The notes under the pieces are model-generated. The model did not search any database. It was not told the origin of the DNA and saw only the letters and a list, made by a program, of their open reading frames with translations. Shown one piece after another: positions 1-8,069 of a DNA stretch of 64,000 nt. Origin of the DNA: Chryseobacterium echinoideorum (GTDB lineage Bacteria > Bacteroidota > Bacteroidia > Flavobacteriales > Weeksellaceae); NCBI RefSeq assembly GCF_007474535.1, contig NZ_VKNW01000002.1, positions 248,001 to 312,000 of the forward strand, given 5' to 3'. A program made the translations under genes and the position numbers. Within the stretch, counting starts at the first letter, position 1, and every line of letters begins with the position of its first letter.

Positions 1-588
1 AAAAATACGAAAACAAGAGAGGTTGCCTTAACTTTTGATGACGGACCCACAGAATTTACGCCGAAGTTTTTGGATCTTCTGAAAGAGAATAATATAAAAG
101 CAACGTTTTTCTGCATCGGGAAACAGATTGAAAAATATCCTGAAACGTTTCAAAGAATTATTGCTGAAGGTCATTCAATTGGAAATCATACGTATTTCCA
201 TTCCGACAATACCGGATTTTTATCGACTAAAAAAATGATTGAAGAAATCGAAAAATGTGATGATGTCATGTTGAAAATCGGTAATTTAAAGACTCATTTA
301 TATCGACCACCTTTCGGAGTTACCAATCCGAATATTGCTAAAGCGATTAAAAAAACTCACAAGAAAAGCATCGGCTGGAATGTGCGTTCATTAGATACGA
401 TTACAGAAGATGAGAAAAAAATTTACCATAAAGTTATCAAAGGATTAAAAAAAGGAAGTATCATTCTTCTCCACGACACTTCAGAGAAAACGTACAATGT
501 TTTGGTAGATTTATTGCTATTTTTGAAGCGTGAAAATTATTCAACCTTCACAATCAATTCAATGAATAAGTCTAAAAATAATGGTTAA
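1..588 (+). CDS. Polysaccharide deacetylase family protein (5' end outside window)
   Basis: The reading frame is open from base 1, so the start and any signal peptide lie to the left; 195 codons are visible. NodB-fold motifs are clear: TFDDGP near the left edge (catalytic Asp pair), the metal-binding HSIGNHTYFH, RPPFG, and the late LLHD. This is a carbohydrate esterase family 4 type metal-dependent deacetylase acting on N- or O-acetyl groups, probably in the cell envelope. It overlaps the LolA-like gene by 8 bases and heads a run of touching genes that looks like the end of a flexirubin/aryl-polyene cluster. The true substrate is unknown; the enzyme could act on the pigment lipid or on an envelope glycan. 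Confidence 0.9.
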   Translation, partial: KNTKTREVALTFDDGPTEFTPKFLDLLKENNIKATFFCIGKQIEKYPETFQRIIAEGHSIGNHTYFHSDNTGFLSTKKMIEEIEKCDDVMLKIGNLKTHLYRPPFGVTNPNIAKAIKKTHKKSIGWNVRSLDTITEDEKKIYHKVIKGLKKGSIILLHDTSEKTYNVLVDLLLFLKRENYSTFTINSMNKSKNNG

Positions 589-1207
589 AAATATAGCTTT
601 CATCGCCTATTTATTAGTTTCAAGCTTCTTTTTTGCACAAAATACAGCAATGTCTGGAGCTGAAGCTAAAGTTTTTGTTTCCAAAGTTTCATCAGAAACC
701 AAAAAGATAAAAACATTACAAAGTGATTTTACCCAAACCAAGAAGATGGATTTTTTGGATAGAAGCATCATTACTCACGGAAAAATGTCTTTGAAATCTC
801 CAAATATACTGAGCTGGAAGTACACAAAACCTTATCAGTACAGTATTGTTTTCAAGGATAATAAGATTTTTATTAATGATCAAGGGAAAAAATCTTCGGT
901 TGATGCCAAGAGTAAAACTTTTGAGAAAATCAATAAACTGATTGTAGGAAGCTCAAATGGACAAATGTTCAAAGATCCGGAATTTACTGTCAGTTATTTC
1001 AAAAATGCGAATTACAACATTGCGAAATTTACTCCGAAGTCTGCGCAGCTCTTGAAATATATTAAGCAAATTGAGCTGCACTTTCCTAAAGACGAATCAA
1101 CCGTTTCTCAGGTCAATATGACGGAAGCTTCTGGTGATACAACGAATATTGTTTTCAAAAATACCAAGATCAATGCGCCGATTGCTGCTTCGGAGTTCAG
1201 TTTATAG
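581..1207 (+). CDS. LolA-like outer-membrane lipoprotein carrier protein
   Basis: 208 residues with an N-terminal signal peptide (about 1-19, ending FFFAQ). The mature part has the LolA pattern: an early segment of the type LQSDFTQTK, then GKMSLKSPNILSWKYTKP and alternating beta strands (YSIVFKDNKIFI). LolA-like proteins shuttle lipidated or amphipathic molecules across the periplasm. The ATG overlaps the stop of the deacetylase gene, and the next gene starts inside its 3' end, so translation is probably coupled. LolA homologues are regular members of aryl-polyene and flexirubin clusters, where they are thought to help move the polyene lipid to the outer membrane; that role here is inferred from context. 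Confidence 0.85.
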   Translation: MVKNIAFIAYLLVSSFFFAQNTAMSGAEAKVFVSKVSSETKKIKTLQSDFTQTKKMDFLDRSIITHGKMSLKSPNILSWKYTKPYQYSIVFKDNKIFINDQGKKSSVDAKSKTFEKINKLIVGSSNGQMFKDPEFTVSYFKNANYNIAKFTPKSAQLLKYIKQIELHFPKDESTVSQVNMTEASGDTTNIVFKNTKINAPIAASEFSL

Positions 1208-1814
1208 TCTGATTTTCTTAGGCTTTATGTCCTGCAAAACATACGAATTGACAGGCGTGAAACCTGTTATGAATTCGGAAAAAACAGTCGAAAATCTCTA
1301 TTTTTCTTCCACTGCAGATTATGTTTACAAATGTCAGATGGATATTTATAACAATCACATCAGTGGCATTGTAATCATCAAAAAAATTAACGAGAAGACA
1401 CATCGTGTTGCTATGACTTCGGATTTCGGAAATAAATTAATTGATTTTGAAATTTCTGATAATGATTTTAAACTTAATTATGTTCTTCCCGATCTGGATA
1501 AAAAAATGGTGATTAATTTCCTGAGAAATGATTTTCAGAGATTATTGAAAAGGGAATATCCTGTCTTAGATAGTTTTGAAGATGATAATTCAAAAATCTA
1601 TCTTTCCAAAATTGATAACCAATCTTATTATTTATTTTATAACAAACACAACTCTTTGCTAAAAAAAGTTGTTTACACTAAGAATAACAAAGAAAAAATC
1701 AATTTTACTTTTGATGCGAAAAAACATATCTTCGCAGATAGTATTGATTTACAACACAAAGATTTCAATATCAAGATCAAACTATTTCAAATTACAGAAA
1801 ACGAAACTGAATAA
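1173..1814 (+). CDS. Predicted outer-membrane lipoprotein of the polyene cluster
   Basis: About 213 residues. The ATG at 1173 gives a classic lipoprotein signal (MRRLLLRSS, hydrophobic stretch, lipobox FMSC), preferred over an in-frame codon at 1134 that would add a polar extension; it overlaps the LolA-like gene by 35 bases. The mature part is rich in beta strands and charged residues, with no family recognised for certain. Position directly after a LolA homologue, plus lipidation and strand-rich composition, suggests a LolB-like acceptor, but this is inference. It stops one base before the dehydratase start, consistent with one transcript. Confidence 0.7.
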   Translation: MRRLLLRSSVYSLIFLGFMSCKTYELTGVKPVMNSEKTVENLYFSSTADYVYKCQMDIYNNHISGIVIIKKINEKTHRVAMTSDFGNKLIDFEISDNDFKLNYVLPDLDKKMVINFLRNDFQRLLKREYPVLDSFEDDNSKIYLSKIDNQSYYLFYNKHNSLLKKVVYTKNNKEKINFTFDAKKHIFADSIDLQHKDFNIKIKLFQITENETE

Positions 1815-1815
1815 A

Positions 1816-2190
1816 ATGCAGACCATACTTACAGATTTTTATACCTTAGATAGCTACGAACAGGCAGAAAACGGAAGTTTCCTTGCAAACATCAGACTAA
1901 ATAAGGAGCACGATATTTTCAAGGGACATTTTCCGGGAAATCCTGTCACACCGGGAGTTTGTATGATGCAGATCGTAAAGGAGCTTACCGAAGAGTTTAC
2001 GGGTAAAAAACTGTTTTTGAAATCTGCTTCCAATGTAAAGTTTATGGCAATCATCAATCCCTTTGAAACACCGGAACTGACGATTAATCTGGATATTAGT
2101 GAAAACGAAAATAGTATTAAAGTAAAAAACACCACCGCTTTTGGCGAGACTATTGCATTAAAAATGTCTGTAAATTATACCCAAATATGA
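1816..2190 (+). CDS. 3-hydroxyacyl-ACP dehydratase, ApeI/FabZ-like hotdog protein
   Basis: 124 residues from the ATG at 1816, which immediately follows the previous stop. The hotdog dehydratase signature GHFPGNPVTPGV is at residues 37-48, with the likely catalytic His38. This class removes water from 3-hydroxyacyl-ACP; single-domain ApeI-type enzymes act in iterative aryl-polyene and flexirubin chain elongation. The protein is shorter than typical FabZ (about 145 residues), which fits ApeI-type members. The stop codon overlaps the start of the next gene (ATGA). Assignment to pigment synthesis rather than fatty acid synthesis rests on the neighbours. Confidence 0.85.
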   Translation: MQTILTDFYTLDSYEQAENGSFLANIRLNKEHDIFKGHFPGNPVTPGVCMMQIVKELTEEFTGKKLFLKSASNVKFMAIINPFETPELTINLDISENENSIKVKNTTAFGETIALKMSVNYTQI

Positions 2191-2672
2191 AGTTTTTAAT
2201 TTCTTTATTTTCAATCGTATTGTTAATTTTTCAAAATGGTGATCTTGAAGCCTTGAGGAATGCTTATTCAAAAGCTAACTCGTCCAACGAAGGGGCAAAG
2301 AACTTCATTGAGCTTGCTGATAAGAAAAATTCTTCAGATCCTGTAATTTCTGCATACAAAGCGGCGGCACAAATTCTTGAGGCGAAAGTAACAACTGATA
2401 AGAATAAAAGAAAATCTTTTGTAAAAAAGGGTGCAACCTCGTTGGAATCTGTGATTAAAAATAATCCCAATAACGCAGAACTTCGGGTTATCAGAATGAG
2501 TGTGCAGGAAAATATTCCCAAAATTGTAGGCTATTCTAGAAACTTAAAGGAAGATAAAATTTTTATTATCAGCAACTATTCTAAGCAGAGTGCAGCTTTG
2601 AAAACGTATATCCGCAAATTTGCGATGCAGTCTAAAACCATGACGGCGGCAGAAAAAAATTCATTAAGATAA
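2187..2672 (+). CDS. Small exported protein of the polyene cluster, function unknown
   Basis: 161 residues beginning with a hydrophobic leader (MKFLISLFSIVLLIF). The rest is predicted alpha-helical, with a stretch (about 75-110) reading like a helical-repeat hairpin: KKGATSLESVIKNNPNNAEL, then LRVIRM. That resembles a single TPR-like unit, but no family is assigned. The ATG overlaps the dehydratase stop and its own stop overlaps the next ATG (TAATG), so it is translationally coupled on both sides. It probably works at the inner-membrane/periplasm interface with the cluster products, which is inference from position only. Confidence 0.7.
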   Translation: MKFLISLFSIVLLIFQNGDLEALRNAYSKANSSNEGAKNFIELADKKNSSDPVISAYKAAAQILEAKVTTDKNKRKSFVKKGATSLESVIKNNPNNAELRVIRMSVQENIPKIVGYSRNLKEDKIFIISNYSKQSAALKTYIRKFAMQSKTMTAAEKNSLR

Positions 2673-3844
2673 TGACACTTTTTGAAGTTCGGAATGTAAT
2701 TTATGAAAAAAAAATCTGCATTCTTGTACCTACTTACAATAATCATAAAACTTTAAAAAGAGTACTTGACGGTATATTGAATTATACCGAAAATATTATC
2801 GCCGTCAATGATGGCTCTACCGATTCTACCTTAGAAATTTTGGAAAGCTATTCTCAGATTTCAATCATTAATCTTCCTGAAAACAAGGGTAAGGGCAATG
2901 CGCTTAAAACCGGTTTCCGAAAAGCAATTGAACTGGGCTACCGTTATGCTATTACAATAGATTCTGATGGACAGCATTATGCGGATGATATTCCGGTTTT
3001 TGTTGAGGTTTTGCTTAAAGAAAAAGAAGATGTTTTATTAATCGGAAACCGCAATATGTCTCAGGACGGTATTCCTAAAAAAAGCAGCTTCGGAAATAAA
3101 TTTTCTAATTTCTGGTTTTGGTTTGAGACGGGAATTAAACTTGAAGATACACAATCTGGTTACAGATTGTATCCTTTACATAAAATCCCTAAAAAATATT
3201 ATACTCCTAAATTTGAATTTGAAATTGAAATCATTGTAAGAGCTGCCTGGAGGCATATTCCGGTAAAGAATGTTCCGGTGAAAGTGCTTTACGATCCTGC
3301 AGAAAGGGTTTCGCATTTCAGACCTTTCAGAGATTTTACGAGAATCAGCATTTTGAATACAATTTTGGTTGCCATTACCTTGGTTTACATCATTCCGAGA
3401 AATTTTGTCAATAATTTCAAAAAAAAAAGCTTTAAAAAATTCATCAAAGAAGATGTTCTGGAAAGTGACGGCAGCAACAGAATAAAGTCATTTTCAATTG
3501 CTTTAGGCGTGTTTATTGGTTTGACTCCTCTTTGGGGATTTCATACATTATTGGTCATATCGCTTTCAGTTTTATTTAAGCTCAATAAGGTTTTGGCGTT
3601 TATTGCTTCCAATGTGAGCCTGCCGCCGTTTATTCCGTTTATTATTGTTGCTTCTCTTATTTTGGGATCTCCTTTTGTAAGTGGAGACAGTGATCTTATC
3701 CATCAGGAATGGAATTTTGATCTGGTTAAAAACAATATTCTACAATATGCAATCGGAAGTTTTATTCTCGCTTGTATCATGTCGGTAATTTCGGGGGTTG
3801 CCGCTTTTTTATTTTTGAATAAAGTAAGTCCTGAAAATAAATAA
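2672..3844 (+). CDS. Family 2 glycosyltransferase fused to a DUF2062 membrane domain
   Basis: 390 residues. Residues 1-235 form a GT-A glycosyltransferase: ILVPTYNN, VNDGSTDST and the DSD triplet at 97-99 (TIDSDGQH) that binds the metal-nucleotide sugar, then DTQSGYRLYP. Residues about 270-385 are a DUF2062 domain with three hydrophobic segments (FIGLTPLWGFHTLL onward). GT2-DUF2062 fusions are recurrent in flexirubin and aryl-polyene clusters. The start overlaps the upstream stop, so this is the last gene of the run. A strong hairpin follows at 3859-3888. The acceptor (pigment lipid or other glycolipid) cannot be told from sequence. Confidence 0.85.
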   Translation: MTLFEVRNVIYEKKICILVPTYNNHKTLKRVLDGILNYTENIIAVNDGSTDSTLEILESYSQISIINLPENKGKGNALKTGFRKAIELGYRYAITIDSDGQHYADDIPVFVEVLLKEKEDVLLIGNRNMSQDGIPKKSSFGNKFSNFWFWFETGIKLEDTQSGYRLYPLHKIPKKYYTPKFEFEIEIIVRAAWRHIPVKNVPVKVLYDPAERVSHFRPFRDFTRISILNTILVAITLVYIIPRNFVNNFKKKSFKKFIKEDVLESDGSNRIKSFSIALGVFIGLTPLWGFHTLLVISLSVLFKLNKVLAFIASNVSLPPFIPFIIVASLILGSPFVSGDSDLIHQEWNFDLVKNNILQYAIGSFILACIMSVISGVAAFLFLNKVSPENK

Positions 3845-3858
3845 AGATACTTTGTCAC

Positions 3859-3888
3859 AAAAAAGCACTCATTACAGAGTGCTTTTTG
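3859..3888. terminator. Bidirectional rho-independent terminator
   Basis: Perfect 11-bp stem (AAAAAGCACTC/GAGTGCTTTTT) with a 6-base loop between two convergent genes. The A-run on one arm and T-run on the other let it work on both strands, ending the polyene-cluster transcript and the convergent nuclease gene. Confidence 0.85.
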
Positions 3889-3890
3889 TT

Positions 3891-5090
3891 TTATTTTTTG
3901 ATGTATTCTTTCTGAACAATCGAAACAGCGGGGAAGTGGTCGCTGTATCCTCCGGTAAATCTGTCACCGTCCCAAGATCTGAAAGGGTAGCCTTTCCATT
4001 GTCCTTCTTTATTGATTAAATAAGATGGCGCATAAATCTCTGCCTTATAAATAGTATATGTTGGTGTAATTTTCTCGTCAGAATATAAGTTTTTAGAAAC
4101 AATAATCTGATCAAACAAATTGGGTGAGTCTCTGTAAGCCAAAGAAGCAACACCGGCTTTGAATAGTTTATACATCAGATTGTAGTAAGGTGTTTTCTCA
4201 GATAATTCTGAAGGACTTGCCACTGCTCCCAAATGTTTTTTAAGACTCGGGCTTACCGGATCATCGTTAAAATCACCCATTGCAAACAATTTAATTCCAG
4301 GATTTTCTGATGAAATTTTATCCATCTCATTCTTCAAAACAGTAGCAGCAGCATTTCTTTTCGCTTGGGAAACCGCCTCACCACCTCTTCTAGAAGGCCA
4401 GTGATTCATAAAAACTGCAGTTTTTTCGCCATCCAGATAGCCAATTGCCACCAATACATCTCTTGTATATTCTCTTCTTCCTTCTTCGTTATAGATTTTT
4501 ATTTCTTTGGTGTAAGAATCTTCCAGTACAAATCTGTTTTTCTGGTAAATCATGGCAATATCTATTCCTCTGGCATCATAAGAGTTATAGTGTACAATAC
4601 CATAATTGCTCTTGGCTAATACGGGCTGCTTGATAAGGTCTTCAATTACCTGACGATTTTCTACTTCAATCAGTCCGCAGATTACCGGGTTGTCGTTGGT
4701 GTATTGTCTTCCCAGTTCGGAAATTACCTTTGCTTCGTTTGCCAGTTTTTGGTTATAGTATTTAGACCCCCATCTTTTGGGGCTGTTTGCTGTAAAATCA
4801 TCTGCAAGAATCTGTTTTCTTACTACTTTTTTGCCCACAAGAAGCTCATTGCTCCATTCACCTTTGTAGTCTTCTGTTACTTCAAGGTACTTAAGAGAAT
4901 CTACGGGAACGCTTCTGTGAAATTTAGGATTGGAAAAAGGTAGAGTACCGTCTATATAATCTGCAGAAACAATAGTGTCCCATAAGTTTTCAACATTCAG
5001 AAACCCAACAGCAGCTCTCTTCACTTGTTTTTGCTGGGAAAATCCTACTACAAAACTTAATATTGCAAAAATCGATAAGAATTTTTTCAT
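3891..5090 (-). CDS. Secreted endonuclease/exonuclease/phosphatase family protein
   Basis: 399 residues from the ATG at 5090 (MKKFLSIFAIL then GFSQ, a signal peptide); an upstream in-frame ATG at 5108 only adds six residues. The fold's catalytic motifs appear in order: FLNVENLWD (Asn), LIEVENR (Glu), HWPSRRGG (His), GDFNDDP (Asp/Asn) and the terminal SDHFPAV (Asp-His). These enzymes cut phosphodiester bonds in DNA, RNA, phospholipid or inositol phosphate. Export and divergence from a TonB receptor plus DUF5689 lipoprotein point to scavenging of phosphate or nucleotides outside the cell, which is inference. Confidence 0.88.
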   Translation of the reverse strand: MKKFLSIFAILSFVVGFSQQKQVKRAAVGFLNVENLWDTIVSADYIDGTLPFSNPKFHRSVPVDSLKYLEVTEDYKGEWSNELLVGKKVVRKQILADDFTANSPKRWGSKYYNQKLANEAKVISELGRQYTNDNPVICGLIEVENRQVIEDLIKQPVLAKSNYGIVHYNSYDARGIDIAMIYQKNRFVLEDSYTKEIKIYNEEGRREYTRDVLVAIGYLDGEKTAVFMNHWPSRRGGEAVSQAKRNAAATVLKNEMDKISSENPGIKLFAMGDFNDDPVSPSLKKHLGAVASPSELSEKTPYYNLMYKLFKAGVASLAYRDSPNLFDQIIVSKNLYSDEKITPTYTIYKAEIYAPSYLINKEGQWKGYPFRSWDGDRFTGGYSDHFPAVSIVQKEYIKK

Positions 5091-5260
5091 GATATTTATT
5101 AAATTCAAAAAATTGAGGGGCTAAAATTACACATTTTTAAAATAAAAGAAGATTAAATTAACTTTAATAAACCTTTTTTTGATTTCAATCATAAAGGACA
5201 TGTTTATTGGGATAATTATTGATTGTTAAGAACATTTAATAGAATAAAGCCTTAAAAATG

Positions 5261-5290
5261 TTTGAGTTAATGAAAATAATACTAAATTTG
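5261..5290 (+). promoter_or_regulatory. Bacteroidota-type promoter of the TonB receptor operon
   Basis: TTTG at 5261-5264, an 18-base spacer, then TAAATTTG at 5283-5290, a full match to TAnnTTTG. It predicts a transcript start near 5294 and a leader of about 36 bases before the ATG at 5330. Confidence 0.75.
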
Positions 5291-5329
5291 TTGCCCCTTA
5301 AATAAAGAAGGTGCTAAAATAAGTTTATT

Positions 5330-8059
5330 ATGATTAAAAAACTATCCCTAATCTCTTTGTTTACTTTGCTTCCTGCATCGTATTACTATGCGCAAACTAC
5401 TGTTTATGCGTATGTTAAAGGTCAGGACGGTAAACCTGTAGAGAGAGCAGAGGTTGATCTTGAACAATCTGTAAATGACGTTACCGCAGACAAAATTGGT
5501 TATTTTCAGTTTGTAGATTTAATGCCCGGACATTATCTTATTACAATTACAAAGCCAAACTTCGAATCGAAGACAGTAGAATTTGATGTTACTGCTAACG
5601 AAAAAAGAAAAGATTTAGGTGTAATTGTACTCAATAACAGCACAGGAAATGATGCCGGTGTTGTTGTGATTGATGATTCTCAGGGAGACTCAGAAGATGC
5701 AGGTTCTGCGATGCAGCCTACAGTAGGTCTTTTAAGTGCAGGAAGAGACGCATTTCAGAATGTCTCTGCATTTGAATTGGGGGCGTACTGGTTTAGACCG
5801 AGAGGAGTGGATAATCGTTTTGAAGATGTTTTGTTTAATGGAGTTTCTATGTCTAAAAACGATGACGGTAGAATAGACTTCAATAACTGGGGCGGTTTAA
5901 ATGATGTTACAAGATATCCTTATGAAAATGCAGATAATATTACACCTTCTGAATATGCTTTTGGTAATTTAGGTGGAGTAGTATATTATAATACAAAAGC
6001 TTCTTCTTACAGAAAGCAAACTTCATTGGCATATTCTTTTACAAACAGAAGTTATTTGCATAGAGCCATGGCAACTTATTCTTCGGGAATGAGTAAAAAT
6101 GGATGGGCATTTACATTCTCTGGCAGTAGAAGATGGGGAGACCGTGCAATTATTGATGGGGTTTATCAGGATGCTTATGCATACTTTGCTTCGGTTGAGA
6201 AAAAATTCAGTGAAAGACACTCTATCAACTTTACCGGTTTTGGTTCTCCTACATACAGGGCTTCAAATTCACCGAATACTCAGGAGGCTTATGATATCAT
6301 GGGTAAAAATTATAACTCATATTGGGGATGGCAAGACGGTGAGAAGAGAAATTCAAGAATCAGAAAGGTTTTTGAGCCAATGTTTATGCTGACAGATTAT
6401 CTGAAAATAGGTAAAAACTCAAACTGGACCAATACCGTTTCTTACCAAATCGGAAGCGATGCAAGAAGTAGATTAGACTGGTTCCACGCAGCTGACCCGA
6501 ACCCAACTTATTACAGAAAACTTCCAAGCTACGGATTGTTATCAGCTGATGAATTCAGAGCTCAGGCACAAATCGACTGGAACAGTCTCTATCAGGCAAA
6601 CTATCTTAACAATCAGAACATGGACGGTTCTAAAAGAGGAGCCGTTTATAGTATTGTTGAAGATGTAAATAAAGATAAAACATTCAACTTTGCGTCTCAC
6701 TTTGATACCAGACTGAAAGACAATTGGAAATTAAATATCAATTTTAATTATCAAAATCTTAAATCTGATAATTTCAGAAGAGTTAAAGATCTTTTGGGTG
6801 CAGAATATGCATATAACTTGAATGCATTTAATAATGACGTAAAATATAATGTAGATGACGAAAATTACGAAGTAAGAGTGGGTGACAGAACTCAATACTC
6901 TTATGAATTTACAAGAAATCATTATTCTTTGAATGTATCTTCTGAAGTAGATTTCAGCAAATTTAACGTAGTAGCTTCAATTTTTGCATCTTACACAGAT
7001 TCTCAGAGAGATGGGCACTTTAGAAGTGGTTTAGCAGCTTTTATGAATAATTCTAAAGGAAAAAGTGCTGTTTACGATGCGATGAATGGAGGTCTTAAAG
7101 GAAAATTAACGTATAAAATTAACGGTAAAAACTTTATCGTATATAACGGTGCATTCTTTAGTTTAGCTCCAACATTGAATGAGCTATTCATTAATCCTAG
7201 AGCTGTAGATTATTTAACTCCTGGTGTGAAAAGTCAAATCATCAATTCTAATGATCTGAGCTACATTATGAGAAGCCAAATTTTGAAATTAAGATTATCC
7301 GCTTTTTATACAACAATCAGCAATTCTACGGAAATATCAAGATATTATGCTGCAGTAAGCAACGAAACGGGCTCCGTAAATACTTTGATTAATGAAGCAA
7401 TGACGGGTGTCGATAAAAAATATATGGGAGCCGAGCTTGGTTTTGATGTGAAAATTACACCAACTTTAAATGCAACCGGGGTAGCAAGTATTGGTGAATA
7501 TACTTATACTAACCGTCCTGACGTATATTCTTTTGATGACTTAAATAATTTCAGAAGTTACGGAAAAGCTAATGTAAAAGATTATAAAGTTGCCGGAACT
7601 CCTCAGAAAGCTTTCTCTTTCGGGTTAAAGTATAATTCCCCTAAGTATTGGTGGATAGGTGCTTCTGCCAACTATTTGATGGATCAGTATCTGGATTTCT
7701 CAGCACTGAATAAGACTGCTGCAATGTATACAAACCCTGCAACTAATGACCCTTATGAGGGCGTTACTCCTGAGCTTATTCAGCAATTGACCAGACAAAC
7801 CAAATTTGATGATCAGTTTATGCTAAATGCCAATGCAGGAAAATCTTTCCTGATTGGTAAATACAGAATGGGTATCAGTGTATCGGTGAATAATATTCTT
7901 AATAACAGAAATTATGTAACCGGAGGATTTGAACAAGGTAGATTAGCCAATTTTCCTGATGTTCTTGAGGAATCTCAAAGAGCAACACCTCATTTTGGTC
8001 CAAAACTTTGGTATGACAGAGGAACGACGTTCTTTACAAATGTTTATTTAAGATTCTAA
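5330..8059 (+). CDS. TonB-dependent outer-membrane receptor with carboxypeptidase-regulatory-like domain
   Basis: 909 residues. Signal peptide about 1-21 (ending YYYAQ), then a carboxypeptidase-regulatory-like beta sandwich (about 24-105: YVKGQDGKPVERAEVDLEQS, FQFVDLMPGHYLITI), a candidate TonB box near residue 117 (VVVIDDS), a plug domain to about 230, and a beta barrel ending in the C-terminal aromatic FTNVYLRF. It imports a ligand across the outer membrane using TonB energy. The DUF5689 lipoprotein gene begins 10 bases downstream and probably encodes its surface partner, as SusD-like proteins do for SusC. The ligand is unknown; divergence from an exported phosphodiesterase-fold enzyme suggests phosphorylated or nucleic-acid-derived substrates. 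Confidence 0.9.
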   Translation: MIKKLSLISLFTLLPASYYYAQTTVYAYVKGQDGKPVERAEVDLEQSVNDVTADKIGYFQFVDLMPGHYLITITKPNFESKTVEFDVTANEKRKDLGVIVLNNSTGNDAGVVVIDDSQGDSEDAGSAMQPTVGLLSAGRDAFQNVSAFELGAYWFRPRGVDNRFEDVLFNGVSMSKNDDGRIDFNNWGGLNDVTRYPYENADNITPSEYAFGNLGGVVYYNTKASSYRKQTSLAYSFTNRSYLHRAMATYSSGMSKNGWAFTFSGSRRWGDRAIIDGVYQDAYAYFASVEKKFSERHSINFTGFGSPTYRASNSPNTQEAYDIMGKNYNSYWGWQDGEKRNSRIRKVFEPMFMLTDYLKIGKNSNWTNTVSYQIGSDARSRLDWFHAADPNPTYYRKLPSYGLLSADEFRAQAQIDWNSLYQANYLNNQNMDGSKRGAVYSIVEDVNKDKTFNFASHFDTRLKDNWKLNINFNYQNLKSDNFRRVKDLLGAEYAYNLNAFNNDVKYNVDDENYEVRVGDRTQYSYEFTRNHYSLNVSSEVDFSKFNVVASIFASYTDSQRDGHFRSGLAAFMNNSKGKSAVYDAMNGGLKGKLTYKINGKNFIVYNGAFFSLAPTLNELFINPRAVDYLTPGVKSQIINSNDLSYIMRSQILKLRLSAFYTTISNSTEISRYYAAVSNETGSVNTLINEAMTGVDKKYMGAELGFDVKITPTLNATGVASIGEYTYTNRPDVYSFDDLNNFRSYGKANVKDYKVAGTPQKAFSFGLKYNSPKYWWIGASANYLMDQYLDFSALNKTAAMYTNPATNDPYEGVTPELIQQLTRQTKFDDQFMLNANAGKSFLIGKYRMGISVSVNNILNNRNYVTGGFEQGRLANFPDVLEESQRATPHFGPKLWYDRGTTFFTNVYLRF

Positions 8060-8069
8060 AAAAGTAATA

